From: an uncultured Flavobacteriaceae bacterium
GTDB lineage: Bacteria > Bacteroidota > Bacteroidia > Flavobacteriales > Flavobacteriaceae
Length of the DNA stretch: 64,000 nt
Assembly (NCBI GenBank): GCA_937929935.1
Contig: CALFUL010000017.1
Location: 1-64,000 of the forward strand
Direction of reading: 5' to 3'
How positions within the stretch are numbered: position 1 is the first letter of the stretch; each line of letters opens with the position of its first letter. The position numbers were made by a program, and so were the translations under genes. The notes under the pieces were generated by a model. It was not told the origin of the DNA. It did no database searches and worked only from the letters and a program-made list of their open reading frames with translations. This document shows, piece after piece, positions 27,253 through 35,296 of the stretch.

Positions 27253-27537
27253 ATGGGTTTTTTTAAACGAAAATATCGAGATTATGATTATCAGCCGCGT
27301 TACTACCAGAGTGACAAGGAAGGGCACCCGTATAAAATGGAGAACAAATTCGATCAATTTCGTTCTACTACTGCGAGTACTCGCGGTTTGAAGAGAAAGG
27401 TTGATAATGTTCTTGCTGATGGACATCTGAAAGGAGACCGTTACATGCGTCTTCGACTTTTAATCATTGTATCTATTTTAGTTTTAGTTTTCCTCTTTAT
27501 TATTGATTTTGACCTGTCTATATTTTTTGGTAAATAA
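27253..27537 (+). CDS. small single-span membrane protein upstream of mutL
   Basis: The start at 27253 (MGFFKRKYRDYDYQPRYY) is chosen over an upstream non-ATG start at 27229, because the added residues have no family look and TAACTTTG (27240-27247), a -7-like box, would lie inside them. The 94-residue product is basic and tyrosine-rich, then has one C-terminal membrane span (LLIIVSILVLVFLFIIDF). It overlaps mutL by one base. Databases sometimes call such proteins riboflavin synthase beta subunit, but I see no lumazine-synthase motif and treat it as unknown. Confidence 0.75.
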   Translation: MGFFKRKYRDYDYQPRYYQSDKEGHPYKMENKFDQFRSTTASTRGLKRKVDNVLADGHLKGDRYMRLRLLIIVSILVLVFLFIIDFDLSIFFGK

Positions 27538-29393
27538 TGGCAGATATCATAAAACTCTTACCGGATCATGTTGCAAATCAAATTGCTGCTGGTGAAGTAG
27601 TACAAAGACCAGCTTCTGTGGTCAAAGAGCTACTTGAAAATGCAATTGATGCCAAATCAACTTCTATTAAGTTAATTGTCAAAGACGGTGGTAAAGTTCT
27701 CATTCAAGTAGTAGATGATGGTATTGGTATGAGCGTAACTGATGCGCGTCTGAGTTTTGAACGTCATGCCACCTCAAAAATTCAAAAGGCAGAAGACCTT
27801 TTTAAATTAGATACCAAAGGCTTTCGAGGCGAAGCTTTAGCTTCAATTGCTGCGATTGCACACGTTGATATGCAATCACGTCAAGAGAATGAAGAAGTGG
27901 GTACACACTTAAAAATAGAGGGTAGTAAAGTGCTTTCTCAAGAAGTTGCCGCAGTACCCAAAGGCACTTCAATTGCGGTAAAGAATTTGTTTTATAACAT
28001 TCCGGCAAGACGTAATTTTTTAAAATCAAATCAAGTTGAATTCCGTCATATCACTGATGAATTTCATCGAGTAGCTTTGGCGCATCCAGATATTTCTTTT
28101 CATTTTTATAATAACGGAAACGAGTTATTTAATCTTCCTAAAACAAATCACCGTCAACGAATCGTCAATATTTTTGGTGTAAAAACCAATCAAAAATTGG
28201 TTCCGGTTACTGAAGAAACGCAAGTTTTAAAAATATCAGGTTTTATTTTGAAACCTGAGTTTGCCAAAAAGAGTAGGGGCGAACAGTTCTTTTTTGTGAA
28301 TAATAGGTTTATTAAGAGTCCGTATTTAAATCATGCGATTCTTGCGGCTTACGAAGGATTAATTCGTCCGAGCACCTATCCGGGTTACTTTTTAAATTTA
28401 GAAGTTGATCCAGCCTCAATTGATATTAATATTCATCCCACTAAAACAGAAGTAAAATTTGATGATGAGCATACCCTATATGCGATTCTGAGATCTACAG
28501 TGAAACATAGTTTAGGGCAATTCAATGTGATGCCAGCTTTAGATTTTGAAAAAGATCAAAATCTAGATACGCCTTATGCCTTTAAAAATAAGGGTGCGGC
28601 AATTCCAAGAGTTGCAGTTGATTCTAGTTTTAATCCGTTTCAAGAGTCCACTCAAAAAAAAGAATTAGCACCACGGCATAGTAGTTTTATCAAGCCTAAC
28701 ACACAATCATGGGAGAGTCTTTATGTAGGCTTAGAATCAGAAAAAGGCAATTCAAATGATTTTAGCAGTTTACAATTTGAATCAGATGCCATTACGGGCT
28801 CTTTATTCGAATCGAAAACAGAAGAAGAAACAGCAACGCCAACCTTTCAATTAAAACGAAAATATATAGTCACAACCATCAAATCAGGTATGTTGGTTGT
28901 TGATCAAAGCAAAGCGCATCAGCGCGTACTTTATGAGAGGTATTTAAAGAATATTACCATTAAAAAAGCAGTTAGTCAGCAGTTGTTATTTCCGCTAGAA
29001 TTGTCTTTTTCAAAAAAAGATATCGTACTGTTAAGGGAGATGGCAGAAAGCATGACTACACTTGGGTTTGTATTTGGTAAAATTGGTGAAGAACAAGTCG
29101 AAATAACTGGCGTACCTCATTTGGTTAAAGATAGTGAGGTGCAAAATATACTTGATGAGTTAATAGCTGATTGCCAACAAGGAACAGCGACTGACGGTTT
29201 TTCTCAAAATGATTTGTTAGCAAAAACCATGGCAAAAACACTATCAGTAAAAACTGGCGAGTATTTAGATCGTGCCTCTCAGCAAGCCTTGGTAAATGAT
29301 TTATTCGCCTGCAAAGACCCTTTGGTAAGTCCGTTTAACAAACCGGTATATGTTACCATTAGTGAAAATGAAATTGACAATAAATTTAATTAG
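27537..29393 (+). CDS. mutL: DNA mismatch repair protein MutL
   Basis: The N-terminal GHKL ATPase is complete: ELLENAIDAKST, VVDDGIGM, TKGFRGEALASI and GTSIAVKNLFYNIPARR, then IDINIHPTKTEVKF. A low-complexity linker (about residues 335-435) leads to the C-terminal dimer domain. The place of the nuclease motif DQHA(x)2E(x)4E reads DQSKAHQRVLYE (about 456-467): the histidine is serine and the first glutamate is glutamine. The metal site thus looks degraded, so a nicking role is doubtful. mutL overlaps the preceding small gene by one base and is followed directly by two rhomboid genes. Confidence 0.95.
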   Translation: MADIIKLLPDHVANQIAAGEVVQRPASVVKELLENAIDAKSTSIKLIVKDGGKVLIQVVDDGIGMSVTDARLSFERHATSKIQKAEDLFKLDTKGFRGEALASIAAIAHVDMQSRQENEEVGTHLKIEGSKVLSQEVAAVPKGTSIAVKNLFYNIPARRNFLKSNQVEFRHITDEFHRVALAHPDISFHFYNNGNELFNLPKTNHRQRIVNIFGVKTNQKLVPVTEETQVLKISGFILKPEFAKKSRGEQFFFVNNRFIKSPYLNHAILAAYEGLIRPSTYPGYFLNLEVDPASIDINIHPTKTEVKFDDEHTLYAILRSTVKHSLGQFNVMPALDFEKDQNLDTPYAFKNKGAAIPRVAVDSSFNPFQESTQKKELAPRHSSFIKPNTQSWESLYVGLESEKGNSNDFSSLQFESDAITGSLFESKTEEETATPTFQLKRKYIVTTIKSGMLVVDQSKAHQRVLYERYLKNITIKKAVSQQLLFPLELSFSKKDIVLLREMAESMTTLGFVFGKIGEEQVEITGVPHLVKDSEVQNILDELIADCQQGTATDGFSQNDLLAKTMAKTLSVKTGEYLDRASQQALVNDLFACKDPLVSPFNKPVYVTISENEIDNKFN

Positions 29394-30152
29394 ATGAATA
29401 GATTAACTGAAACAGTAAAGCATTTGATTATTATCAATGTGATTTTTTTCATAGCCACTGAGGTATATGGCGACCTCATGTATGAGTGGTTTGCTTTATG
29501 GTTTCCTGAAAACGAATATTTTCAATTTTGGCAGGTAGTAACCCATATGTTTATGCACGGTGGGTTTGCACATTTAGGATTTAATATGTTTGCCCTTTGG
29601 ATGTTTGGCGGACCAGTAGAGCAGTATTTGGGTAGACAAAAATTCATCTTCCTTTATTTTTCTGCAGGAATAGGAGCTGTTTTGTTTCAGTTAGGTGGAT
29701 ATTATTACAATTATCTTCCAGTTCATGAAGAGTTATTAAACTTGGGTTTGACTGCAGAACAGATTTTTCAAATGATGTCATCAAATCAAACAATTGAAGG
29801 TTTAACTGATATTCAATTTGAACGTTTACAGCAAGCCTTTTCGGTGTACAGAAATTCGTATTATGCATCAATGGTAGGAGCTTCAGGATGCATTATGGGG
29901 CTGTTGGCAGCTTTTGGTGTTATGAACCCAAATGCAGAATTGATGTTGATATTCTTACCAATTCCTATAAAGGCAAAATATTTTATTCCTGGTGTTATAC
30001 TTTTAGACGTGATTTCAGCCGTTACGGGGAAATCATTTTTTAGTACGAGTAATACCGCTTACATGGCTCACGTTGGTGGCGCTGTGGTAGGCTTTATAAT
30101 CATGTGGTACTGGAAAAAGAATTCGTTTAACAACAAAAGATGGGATCGATAA
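29394..30152 (+). CDS. rhomboid-family intramembrane serine protease
   Basis: Six membrane segments carry the rhomboid marks: HMFMHGGFAHLGFNMFALW in the second segment, the nucleophile in VGASGCIMGLL (S164) and the catalytic histidine in AYMAHVGGAVVGF (H226). A hydrophilic insert of about 50 residues (106-157) separates segments three and four, longer than in GlpG. Such proteases cut transmembrane helices within the inner membrane. It begins immediately after the mutL stop and is coupled to a second rhomboid gene. Confidence 0.93.
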   Translation: MNRLTETVKHLIIINVIFFIATEVYGDLMYEWFALWFPENEYFQFWQVVTHMFMHGGFAHLGFNMFALWMFGGPVEQYLGRQKFIFLYFSAGIGAVLFQLGGYYYNYLPVHEELLNLGLTAEQIFQMMSSNQTIEGLTDIQFERLQQAFSVYRNSYYASMVGASGCIMGLLAAFGVMNPNAELMLIFLPIPIKAKYFIPGVILLDVISAVTGKSFFSTSNTAYMAHVGGAVVGFIIMWYWKKNSFNNKRWDR

Positions 30153-31021
30153 TGGCTGGCGGACTACGATATCAATATAAACGATTGGGTGTTGCAGAAA
30201 AGTTGATTGCAATCAATGTTTTGGTTTATATTGTTAATCTTATATTTCCTTTTCTTTTTAGACTGCCTAAAACAAGTCTTGAACAATGGTTTTGGTTACC
30301 CAAGGTTTTAAATGATTTTTTCTCGCAGCCATGGTCGTTGATTACCTACTCATTTTTTCATTTTGACTTCTCGCATATCTTTATGAATATGCTGATTCTT
30401 TATTTTTCGAGTCGAATTTTATTGAACTTATTTGATGGTAGAAAACTTTTGAATATATACTTTTTAGGTGTCATTGCAGGGGGACTTGCATTTTTATTAA
30501 GTTTTAATATTTTTCCTGTTTTTCTAGAAAATACGCTACCCATGATTGGTGCTTCTGCAGGGGTTATGGCTGTACTTATATTTGTTTGCGCTTATCTGCC
30601 AAATCAAGAGATGAGATTGATATTTTTTAATATAAAGCTTTGGTATATTGGTGCTTTTTTTGTGTTGAAAGATTTACTATTTCTGACATCTGAAAATTCT
30701 GGGGGGCATATAGCGCATCTAGGTGGCGCGTTGCTTGGTTATATATATGCGCGTCAATTAGTACAAGGGCGTGATATAGGCGCGGGGTTTTCAAAATTCA
30801 TTGATGGCTTGGTTACCGCATTTACACCCAGTAAGAAGAAAGCTCCAATGAAAACAGTTTTTAAAAACCAAAAGACTACAACAGGTACAAAAGCCAAGTA
30901 TGAAAAAGATTTAAATCAAAAGAAAATTGATTCGATACTTGATAAAATAAGTAAATCAGGGTATGAAAGCTTAACCAAAGCTGAGAAAGATTTTCTTTTT
31001 AAAGCTGGTAAAAAAGATTAA
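30152..31021 (+). CDS. second rhomboid-family protease with C-terminal cytoplasmic tail
   Basis: The ATG at 30152 overlaps the previous stop (TAATG), so it is preferred over an ATG at 30140. Counting from 30152, the active-site serine is S135 in MIGASAGVMAV and the histidine H189 in GGHIAHLGGALLGY. HFDFSHIFMNMLIL is the conserved second segment. After the sixth span comes a basic tail of about 80 residues ending in the helix YESLTKAEKDFLFKAGK, a feature seen in Bacteroidota rhomboids. Two adjacent rhomboids suggest linked substrates. It overlaps the next gene by one base. Confidence 0.92.
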   Translation: MAGGLRYQYKRLGVAEKLIAINVLVYIVNLIFPFLFRLPKTSLEQWFWLPKVLNDFFSQPWSLITYSFFHFDFSHIFMNMLILYFSSRILLNLFDGRKLLNIYFLGVIAGGLAFLLSFNIFPVFLENTLPMIGASAGVMAVLIFVCAYLPNQEMRLIFFNIKLWYIGAFFVLKDLLFLTSENSGGHIAHLGGALLGYIYARQLVQGRDIGAGFSKFIDGLVTAFTPSKKKAPMKTVFKNQKTTTGTKAKYEKDLNQKKIDSILDKISKSGYESLTKAEKDFLFKAGKKD

Positions 31022-32055
31022 TGTTCAAGCAGGTGTCAAAATTCACTAAATTCTTTTTTAGGCTAAATATCGTGATGGTAGTATTGCTGTTTTTGGCATG
31101 TATTACCCCTCATTTGACCAATGAAAATTTTTCTTTTTTGACCTTTATCAGTCTATCAGTGCCTGCTTTGGTTTTGATAAACCTTCTTTTTGTAATCTAC
31201 TGGATACTGCTAAAAAAGATCAAATTCATTTTGCCTTCATTGGTAGTCTTATTCATTGGGTATTTTGCTTTAGGAACCTTTTATAAGTTTAATTTCTTTG
31301 AAGCTGAACCAGCAGCTGATGATTTAAAAGTAATGAGCTTTAATGTTCGCTATTTCAATAAATTCAGAAATATAGAAAGTGAAACTGTTTTTGAAGACAC
31401 CCAATCATTTATCGCTACTGAAGACCCTGATATTATTTGTTTTCAAGAACCTGATTATTTAAAGCGAAATGAGTTCAAAAAATACCCTCATTTTTTTCTA
31501 AAGTATATTGATACTTATGGAAGAGGATTATTGGGAATATATTCTAAATACCCTATTATAAATAAAGGAATGATTGCTTTTCCGAAAACACATAGTAACG
31601 CATCTTTTGCAGATATCGTTTATAAAAATGATACCATAAGAGTGTATAATGTACACTTAGAGTCATTAGGAATTACCCCTGGTAATAGAACCTTGCGTAA
31701 AAAGCGATCAGATAAGGTTGTCAGAATGTTAAATTCTGCTTTTAAAAAGCAGCAAGAACAAGCAGAAATTTTAGAAAAGCATATTACTGCGAGCCCATAT
31801 AAAACGCTTTTGTGTGGCGATTTTAATAACAATCAATTTTCTAACATATATAAAACTATCAAAGGCGATTTTCAAGACACTTTTATTGAACAGGGTAGTG
31901 GGTATGGCAGAACCTTATATTTTCACAGAATTCCGGTGCGTATTGATTTTATTTTAGCCGATAAAAGTTTTGAAGTGACCAGCCACAAGAACTATGATGT
32001 GAAGTTTTCAGATCATTACCCGGTCATGGCATCATTTAAATTGAGTGCCAATTAG
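31021..32055 (+). CDS. membrane-anchored endonuclease/exonuclease/phosphatase-family protein
   Basis: Three N-terminal hydrophobic segments (about residues 15-90) precede an EEP domain. The domain shows MSFNVRYFNKF (metal-binding asparagine), DIICFQEPDY (glutamate), VYNVHLES, LLCGDFNNNQFSNIY (D-x-N) and IDFILADKSF with SDHYPVMASF (final D-H pair). Members cut DNA, RNA, phosphoinositides or sphingomyelin; with membrane spans here the active domain probably faces the periplasm. It ends the mutL-rhomboid operon, and its last 24 bp overlap the 3' end of the convergent DUF6122 gene. Confidence 0.9.
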   Translation: MFKQVSKFTKFFFRLNIVMVVLLFLACITPHLTNENFSFLTFISLSVPALVLINLLFVIYWILLKKIKFILPSLVVLFIGYFALGTFYKFNFFEAEPAADDLKVMSFNVRYFNKFRNIESETVFEDTQSFIATEDPDIICFQEPDYLKRNEFKKYPHFFLKYIDTYGRGLLGIYSKYPIINKGMIAFPKTHSNASFADIVYKNDTIRVYNVHLESLGITPGNRTLRKKRSDKVVRMLNSAFKKQQEQAEILEKHITASPYKTLLCGDFNNNQFSNIYKTIKGDFQDTFIEQGSGYGRTLYFHRIPVRIDFILADKSFEVTSHKNYDVKFSDHYPVMASFKLSAN

Positions 32056-32355
32056 ATAACAATCTACCAAGTCTGCTACAATATGGATTAGTAGCGCTAC
32101 GCCAAAAATTCTGAACTTTTTAGGAAGTAATAATAACATATAAAACCCAATAGCCCAATAGCTATGCAGCGGATGAAAATCAATACTGCAGCGATTTGGG
32201 TCAAATATTGGAGTTGCCAACAAATGGTCTACATCAATAACAATAGCAGAAAGTAATATAAGTATAGATTTTGTTCTGTACTGCTTTAAAAATAGATATC
32301 CAATAGCAATAGGGACTATAAAATGAATGCCATAATGAGTAAAAAATCTAAGCAT
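32032..32355 (-). CDS. DUF6122 small membrane protein
   Basis: This 107-residue protein has four hydrophobic segments and the pattern FTHYGIHFIVP, IVIDVDHLLATP and FHPLHSYWAIG. The D-x-D-H and H-P-L-H-S words recall YdjM-type membrane metal-dependent hydrolases, of which DUF6122 may be a short relative. It lies at the end of the parA-to-wbqC operon and overlaps wbqC by 8 bp. Its function is unknown. Confidence 0.82.
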   Translation of the reverse strand: MLRFFTHYGIHFIVPIAIGYLFLKQYRTKSILILLSAIVIDVDHLLATPIFDPNRCSIDFHPLHSYWAIGFYMLLLLPKKFRIFGVALLIHIVADLVDCYLIGTQFK

Positions 32356-32974
32356 TTAGAAGGTCTAAATTGATGTTTTTTAAATAGGTCATTGCGCTAG
32401 TACCTTCATTAAATAACAAATCAAGAACACTTACGTTTTGTAAAAAACCATGACGTTCGCCAAAAACTTGATTGTACTTTTCAAAATCTATTTGTAAATC
32501 TTTTTTTGCATTCGCCAAGAATCGCATGTCATTTTCTTGATGCTTTAAAAACTCAGTCGTTTTTGAATTGGGCATATCTATTTGAAGACAACCACAAACA
32601 ATTGCTATAGTTGCTAAATTTAGTTCTAAAAGCGACTCGTGTTTTTTCTCAAAAAGAGGAGCTATTTCATCTTCATAATATTCAAAGAAAGGTGACGTGC
32701 GGTAGGCAGTCTGTAGCGTGCGCCAGTGTTGACGTTGCCAATTTTCTTGATAATCAATTTTTACATCAACATATTTTTGACGCCCTTGTTTTTTACCCAC
32801 ATGTTGTATGGGTATGTTGAGCATTAATTGACCGCGATCAGCACAAATAAAAGTACGGTTACGAAAGGTTTGCTTTTGAAAATTATCTGCAGTTTCCCAA
32901 ATCACATCATGCTGTGCTATTGCCGCAAAAGTGATAATATTTGGAAAATAGGTTGGATGTAGTATTGTTTTCAA
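32348..32974 (-). CDS. WbqC-like family protein
   Basis: The 208-residue protein shows the WbqC pattern: LHPTYFPNIITFAAIAQHD at the start, TFRNRTFICADRGQLMLNIP, GRQKYVDVKIDYQENWQRQH, and AYRTSPFFEYYEDEI. WbqC relatives are linked to polysaccharide or O-antigen assembly, without a proven reaction. In Bacteroidota the gene normally follows lepB. Here a four-helix-bundle gene with inverted repeats is wedged between them, with 23 bp to this start. Confidence 0.88.
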   Translation of the reverse strand: MKTILHPTYFPNIITFAAIAQHDVIWETADNFQKQTFRNRTFICADRGQLMLNIPIQHVGKKQGRQKYVDVKIDYQENWQRQHWRTLQTAYRTSPFFEYYEDEIAPLFEKKHESLLELNLATIAIVCGCLQIDMPNSKTTEFLKHQENDMRFLANAKKDLQIDFEKYNQVFGERHGFLQNVSVLDLLFNEGTSAMTYLKNINLDLLNA

Positions 32975-32987
32975 ATCTATTCTTCGC

Positions 32988-33029
32988 GTTGATTGGTTTA
33001 TTTGTTTTCTGTTGATTTGTTTATTTGAT
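32988..33029 (+). repeat. left arm of inverted repeat around the four-helix-bundle gene
   Basis: GTTGATTTGTTTATTTGAT at 33011-33029 is the exact reverse complement of 33393-33411. A near copy, GTTGATTGGTTTATTTG (one mismatch in 17), precedes it at 32988-33004, 23 bp away. The arm also encodes the last residues of the four-helix-bundle protein. Confidence 0.85.
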
Positions 33030-33375
33030 GATTTCGCAATGAATTTAGTTTATTGGTAATACTTTCAAGTTTTTCTCTAACAGTCCTATAATTGTTTTCT
33101 GAAATGAATGAAAGTTCTTTTGCAATTATTAATTGATTCATCACTTCAACATCAGAACTAAAGGACATTGTTGTAAACCTAGCTTTATCTTTTTGAGTAC
33201 TTCTTGCAGAACCTTCCGCAATATTAGAACATATTGAAACCGATGCTCTTCTTAATTGAGAGGTAAGTCCAAATTTTTCAGTATCAGGAAATTCAGAGGT
33301 AATTGTATATATGTGCTTCGTAAACTCTTTAGCTTCATTCCATACCACAACCTTTTCAAAGGAATAGATATACAT
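32998..33375 (-). CDS. four-helix-bundle protein (23S rRNA intervening-sequence protein family)
   Basis: The 125-residue protein has the family signature FGLTSQLRRASVSICSNIAEGS (quoted parts: LTSQLRRASVSI and SNIAEG, about residues 37-56), within four amphipathic helices and starting YSFEKVVVWNEAKEF. Relatives are encoded in intervening sequences inserted into 23S rRNA genes of spirochaetes and others, and as stand-alone genes in Bacteroidota; Avd of diversity-generating retroelements shares the fold. No reverse transcriptase or template repeat is near. The gene sits between lepB and wbqC, usually neighbours, and is bounded by a 19-bp perfect inverted repeat. Biochemical function unknown. Confidence 0.9.
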   Translation of the reverse strand: MYIYSFEKVVVWNEAKEFTKHIYTITSEFPDTEKFGLTSQLRRASVSICSNIAEGSARSTQKDKARFTTMSFSSDVEVMNQLIIAKELSFISENNYRTVREKLESITNKLNSLRNHQINKSTENK

Positions 33376-33392
33376 AATTACTATTTCAAATT

Positions 33393-33464
33393 ATCAAATA
33401 AACAAATCAACTGAAAAACTATCAATTATGCGTAGCCAACGAATCAACAAACATCCAAATCAAC
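33393..33464 (-). repeat. right arm of inverted repeat plus further GTTGATTyG copies
   Basis: ATCAAATAAACAAATCAAC at 33393-33411 is the exact inverse of 33011-33029 and ends 18 bp before the four-helix-bundle start codon. Two more inverted 9-mers follow, CGAATCAAC (33440-33448) and CAAATCAAC (33456-33464). Confidence 0.8.
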
Positions 33465-33487
33465 ATATTGAGTGCACGATGTACAAA

Positions 33488-35206
33488 TTAACCTTTATTA
33501 CGCTTCTTCTTCCAGAAAAAATCAAAGGCGAAATAACCACCTAAGGCGATTAAAAACCATTTGAAATAAGAAACGGGCTCTCCTGATCCATTAACCGTTG
33601 TAAAGATGCGATCCCAACGTGGTTTCCATTTCCAAACCGCATTCATTCTACCTTTTGAATCTGTAAAATTATCAAAGCTCATCCATATAAAAATTGGAGT
33701 ACCCACAATATGATTGGCGGGTACATAACCCCACGCACGGCTATCTTCAGAATGGTCACGGTTATCACCCATCATCCAATAATAATCTTGCTTAAACGTA
33801 TAGGTGGTAGCGACATTACCATTGATCTTAATTTCATTTCCAGAAACACTGAGGGTGTTGCCCTCATATTCTTTAATAATTTTTTTATAGAAGGGTAAAA
33901 CTTGCAAATTCAACGCAACCGTTTTTCCTTCCTCAGGAATATAAATAGGACCTAATTGATCATAATTAGAAGGGTGTTCTACATGTTGCGGAAATAAATT
34001 ACCTACCCCTTTAGGTTCTATAATTTTAACCACTGAATCAATAGTGGTATTTGCTCTTAAACTAGCCACCATTTCATCAGTTAGTGTTGCTTGTTTTTGT
34101 AAACTTTTTTCTTCTGAAAGGCGCAAACTAACTTGGTTTGCTTCATTGGCCGGAATACCATATTTGCGGGTAAATACTTCAATTTTTCCATCTTTACGTC
34201 TATTTGAACCAATAGCATATTGATTCAATAAATCAACTTGACCTTGACTTAAATTAGGCGACGGAATGATATATTTTCTTTGAAAATCATTAACGTCTAA
34301 TTCTGTCAACAATTTAGAAGAAATACCTTTACTACCGTACACCATGTAGTCATATTGTGGTTTAGCACGATCGGTTAATTCTAGTTGTTTGCCATCAATA
34401 AATACCAAGCCATCGCGTACTTCTAGCGAATCACCTGGCACACCTACACAGCGCTTTACATAATTTGATTTTTTATCAATAGGTTTTCTTACTCCTTTTT
34501 CTTTTACAAAGAATTGACGTACCGTATCAGCTGGCCAGCTAAAAACAACAATGTCATTTCTTTTTACCCCTTTAAAGCCTGGTAACCTGAGGTAAGGTAA
34601 TTGCGGTTTTCTCAAGTAAGAAGGTTGTCCTACTAATGGTAATGTATCATGCACCATAGGTGCAGCTACAGCAGTCATGGGTACGCGCGCGCCGTAATGA
34701 AACTTACTCACAAATAGTAAATCACCTACTCTTAAAGTGCGTTCTAAAGAACCCGTTGGTATTACATAAGGTTGTATAAAATAGGTATGAACTAAAGTGG
34801 CAGCTACCACGGCGAAAACAATTGAACTTACCCATTCGCCAACCGCTGTAGTAGGTTGAAGACTGCGGTCTTCAATATACTTTACATCAAGAGCGTAATT
34901 TACATAATAGATGTAGAAACCAAGGGTTAATACTACAGCCCAACTTTCCCAAAGCGAATTTCTACCAAAACTGCGAATGGTTTCAACCCATACAACCGGA
35001 AACATTAATAAATTGATGATAGGAATAAAGAGTAAAATAACCCACCATTTTGGTCTGTTAATGATTTGCATTAAGACAATGGCATTGTAAACCGGTATAG
35101 CAGCTTCCCATGCTTTTCTGCCTGCTTTGACATATAATTTCCAAGTTCCTAAAAAGTGGATAACTTGAATAACAAGTATAAAAATGATCCAAGCGGTTGC
35201 GTTCAT
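33488..35206 (-). CDS. lepB: signal peptidase I, long Bacteroidota form
   Basis: LepB removes Sec signal peptides on the periplasmic face of the inner membrane. The catalytic serine is in VIPTGSLERTLRVGD (S153) and the lysine in NYVKRCVGVPGDSLEV (K251); MMGDNRDHSEDSRAWGYVP is the C-terminal box. At 572 residues it is far longer than the usual 200-325. The extra parts are an N-terminal region of several membrane spans (about 1-110) and an insert of about 190 residues (about 270-455) in the catalytic fold. Such long forms are normal in flavobacteria. It follows dapB in the parA-led operon. Confidence 0.94.
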   Translation of the reverse strand: MNATAWIIFILVIQVIHFLGTWKLYVKAGRKAWEAAIPVYNAIVLMQIINRPKWWVILLFIPIINLLMFPVVWVETIRSFGRNSLWESWAVVLTLGFYIYYVNYALDVKYIEDRSLQPTTAVGEWVSSIVFAVVAATLVHTYFIQPYVIPTGSLERTLRVGDLLFVSKFHYGARVPMTAVAAPMVHDTLPLVGQPSYLRKPQLPYLRLPGFKGVKRNDIVVFSWPADTVRQFFVKEKGVRKPIDKKSNYVKRCVGVPGDSLEVRDGLVFIDGKQLELTDRAKPQYDYMVYGSKGISSKLLTELDVNDFQRKYIIPSPNLSQGQVDLLNQYAIGSNRRKDGKIEVFTRKYGIPANEANQVSLRLSEEKSLQKQATLTDEMVASLRANTTIDSVVKIIEPKGVGNLFPQHVEHPSNYDQLGPIYIPEEGKTVALNLQVLPFYKKIIKEYEGNTLSVSGNEIKINGNVATTYTFKQDYYWMMGDNRDHSEDSRAWGYVPANHIVGTPIFIWMSFDNFTDSKGRMNAVWKWKPRWDRIFTTVNGSGEPVSYFKWFLIALGGYFAFDFFWKKKRNKG

Positions 35207-35296
35207 TACAATTGGGTTAGGTGTGTATTAATTTTTAATTTTCTTTCAGGTAATCTAGTGCAAATAAGAGTTTTTTTAGTAAAATTATTGCCTTTC

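Noticed and set aside
27253..27537. Annotation of the small gene before mutL as riboflavin synthase beta subunit
   Set aside because: No lumazine-synthase motifs are present; it is a basic protein with one C-terminal membrane span.
32998..33375. Four-helix-bundle gene considered as Avd of a diversity-generating retroelement
   Set aside because: No reverse transcriptase, template repeat or variable repeat was found around it.
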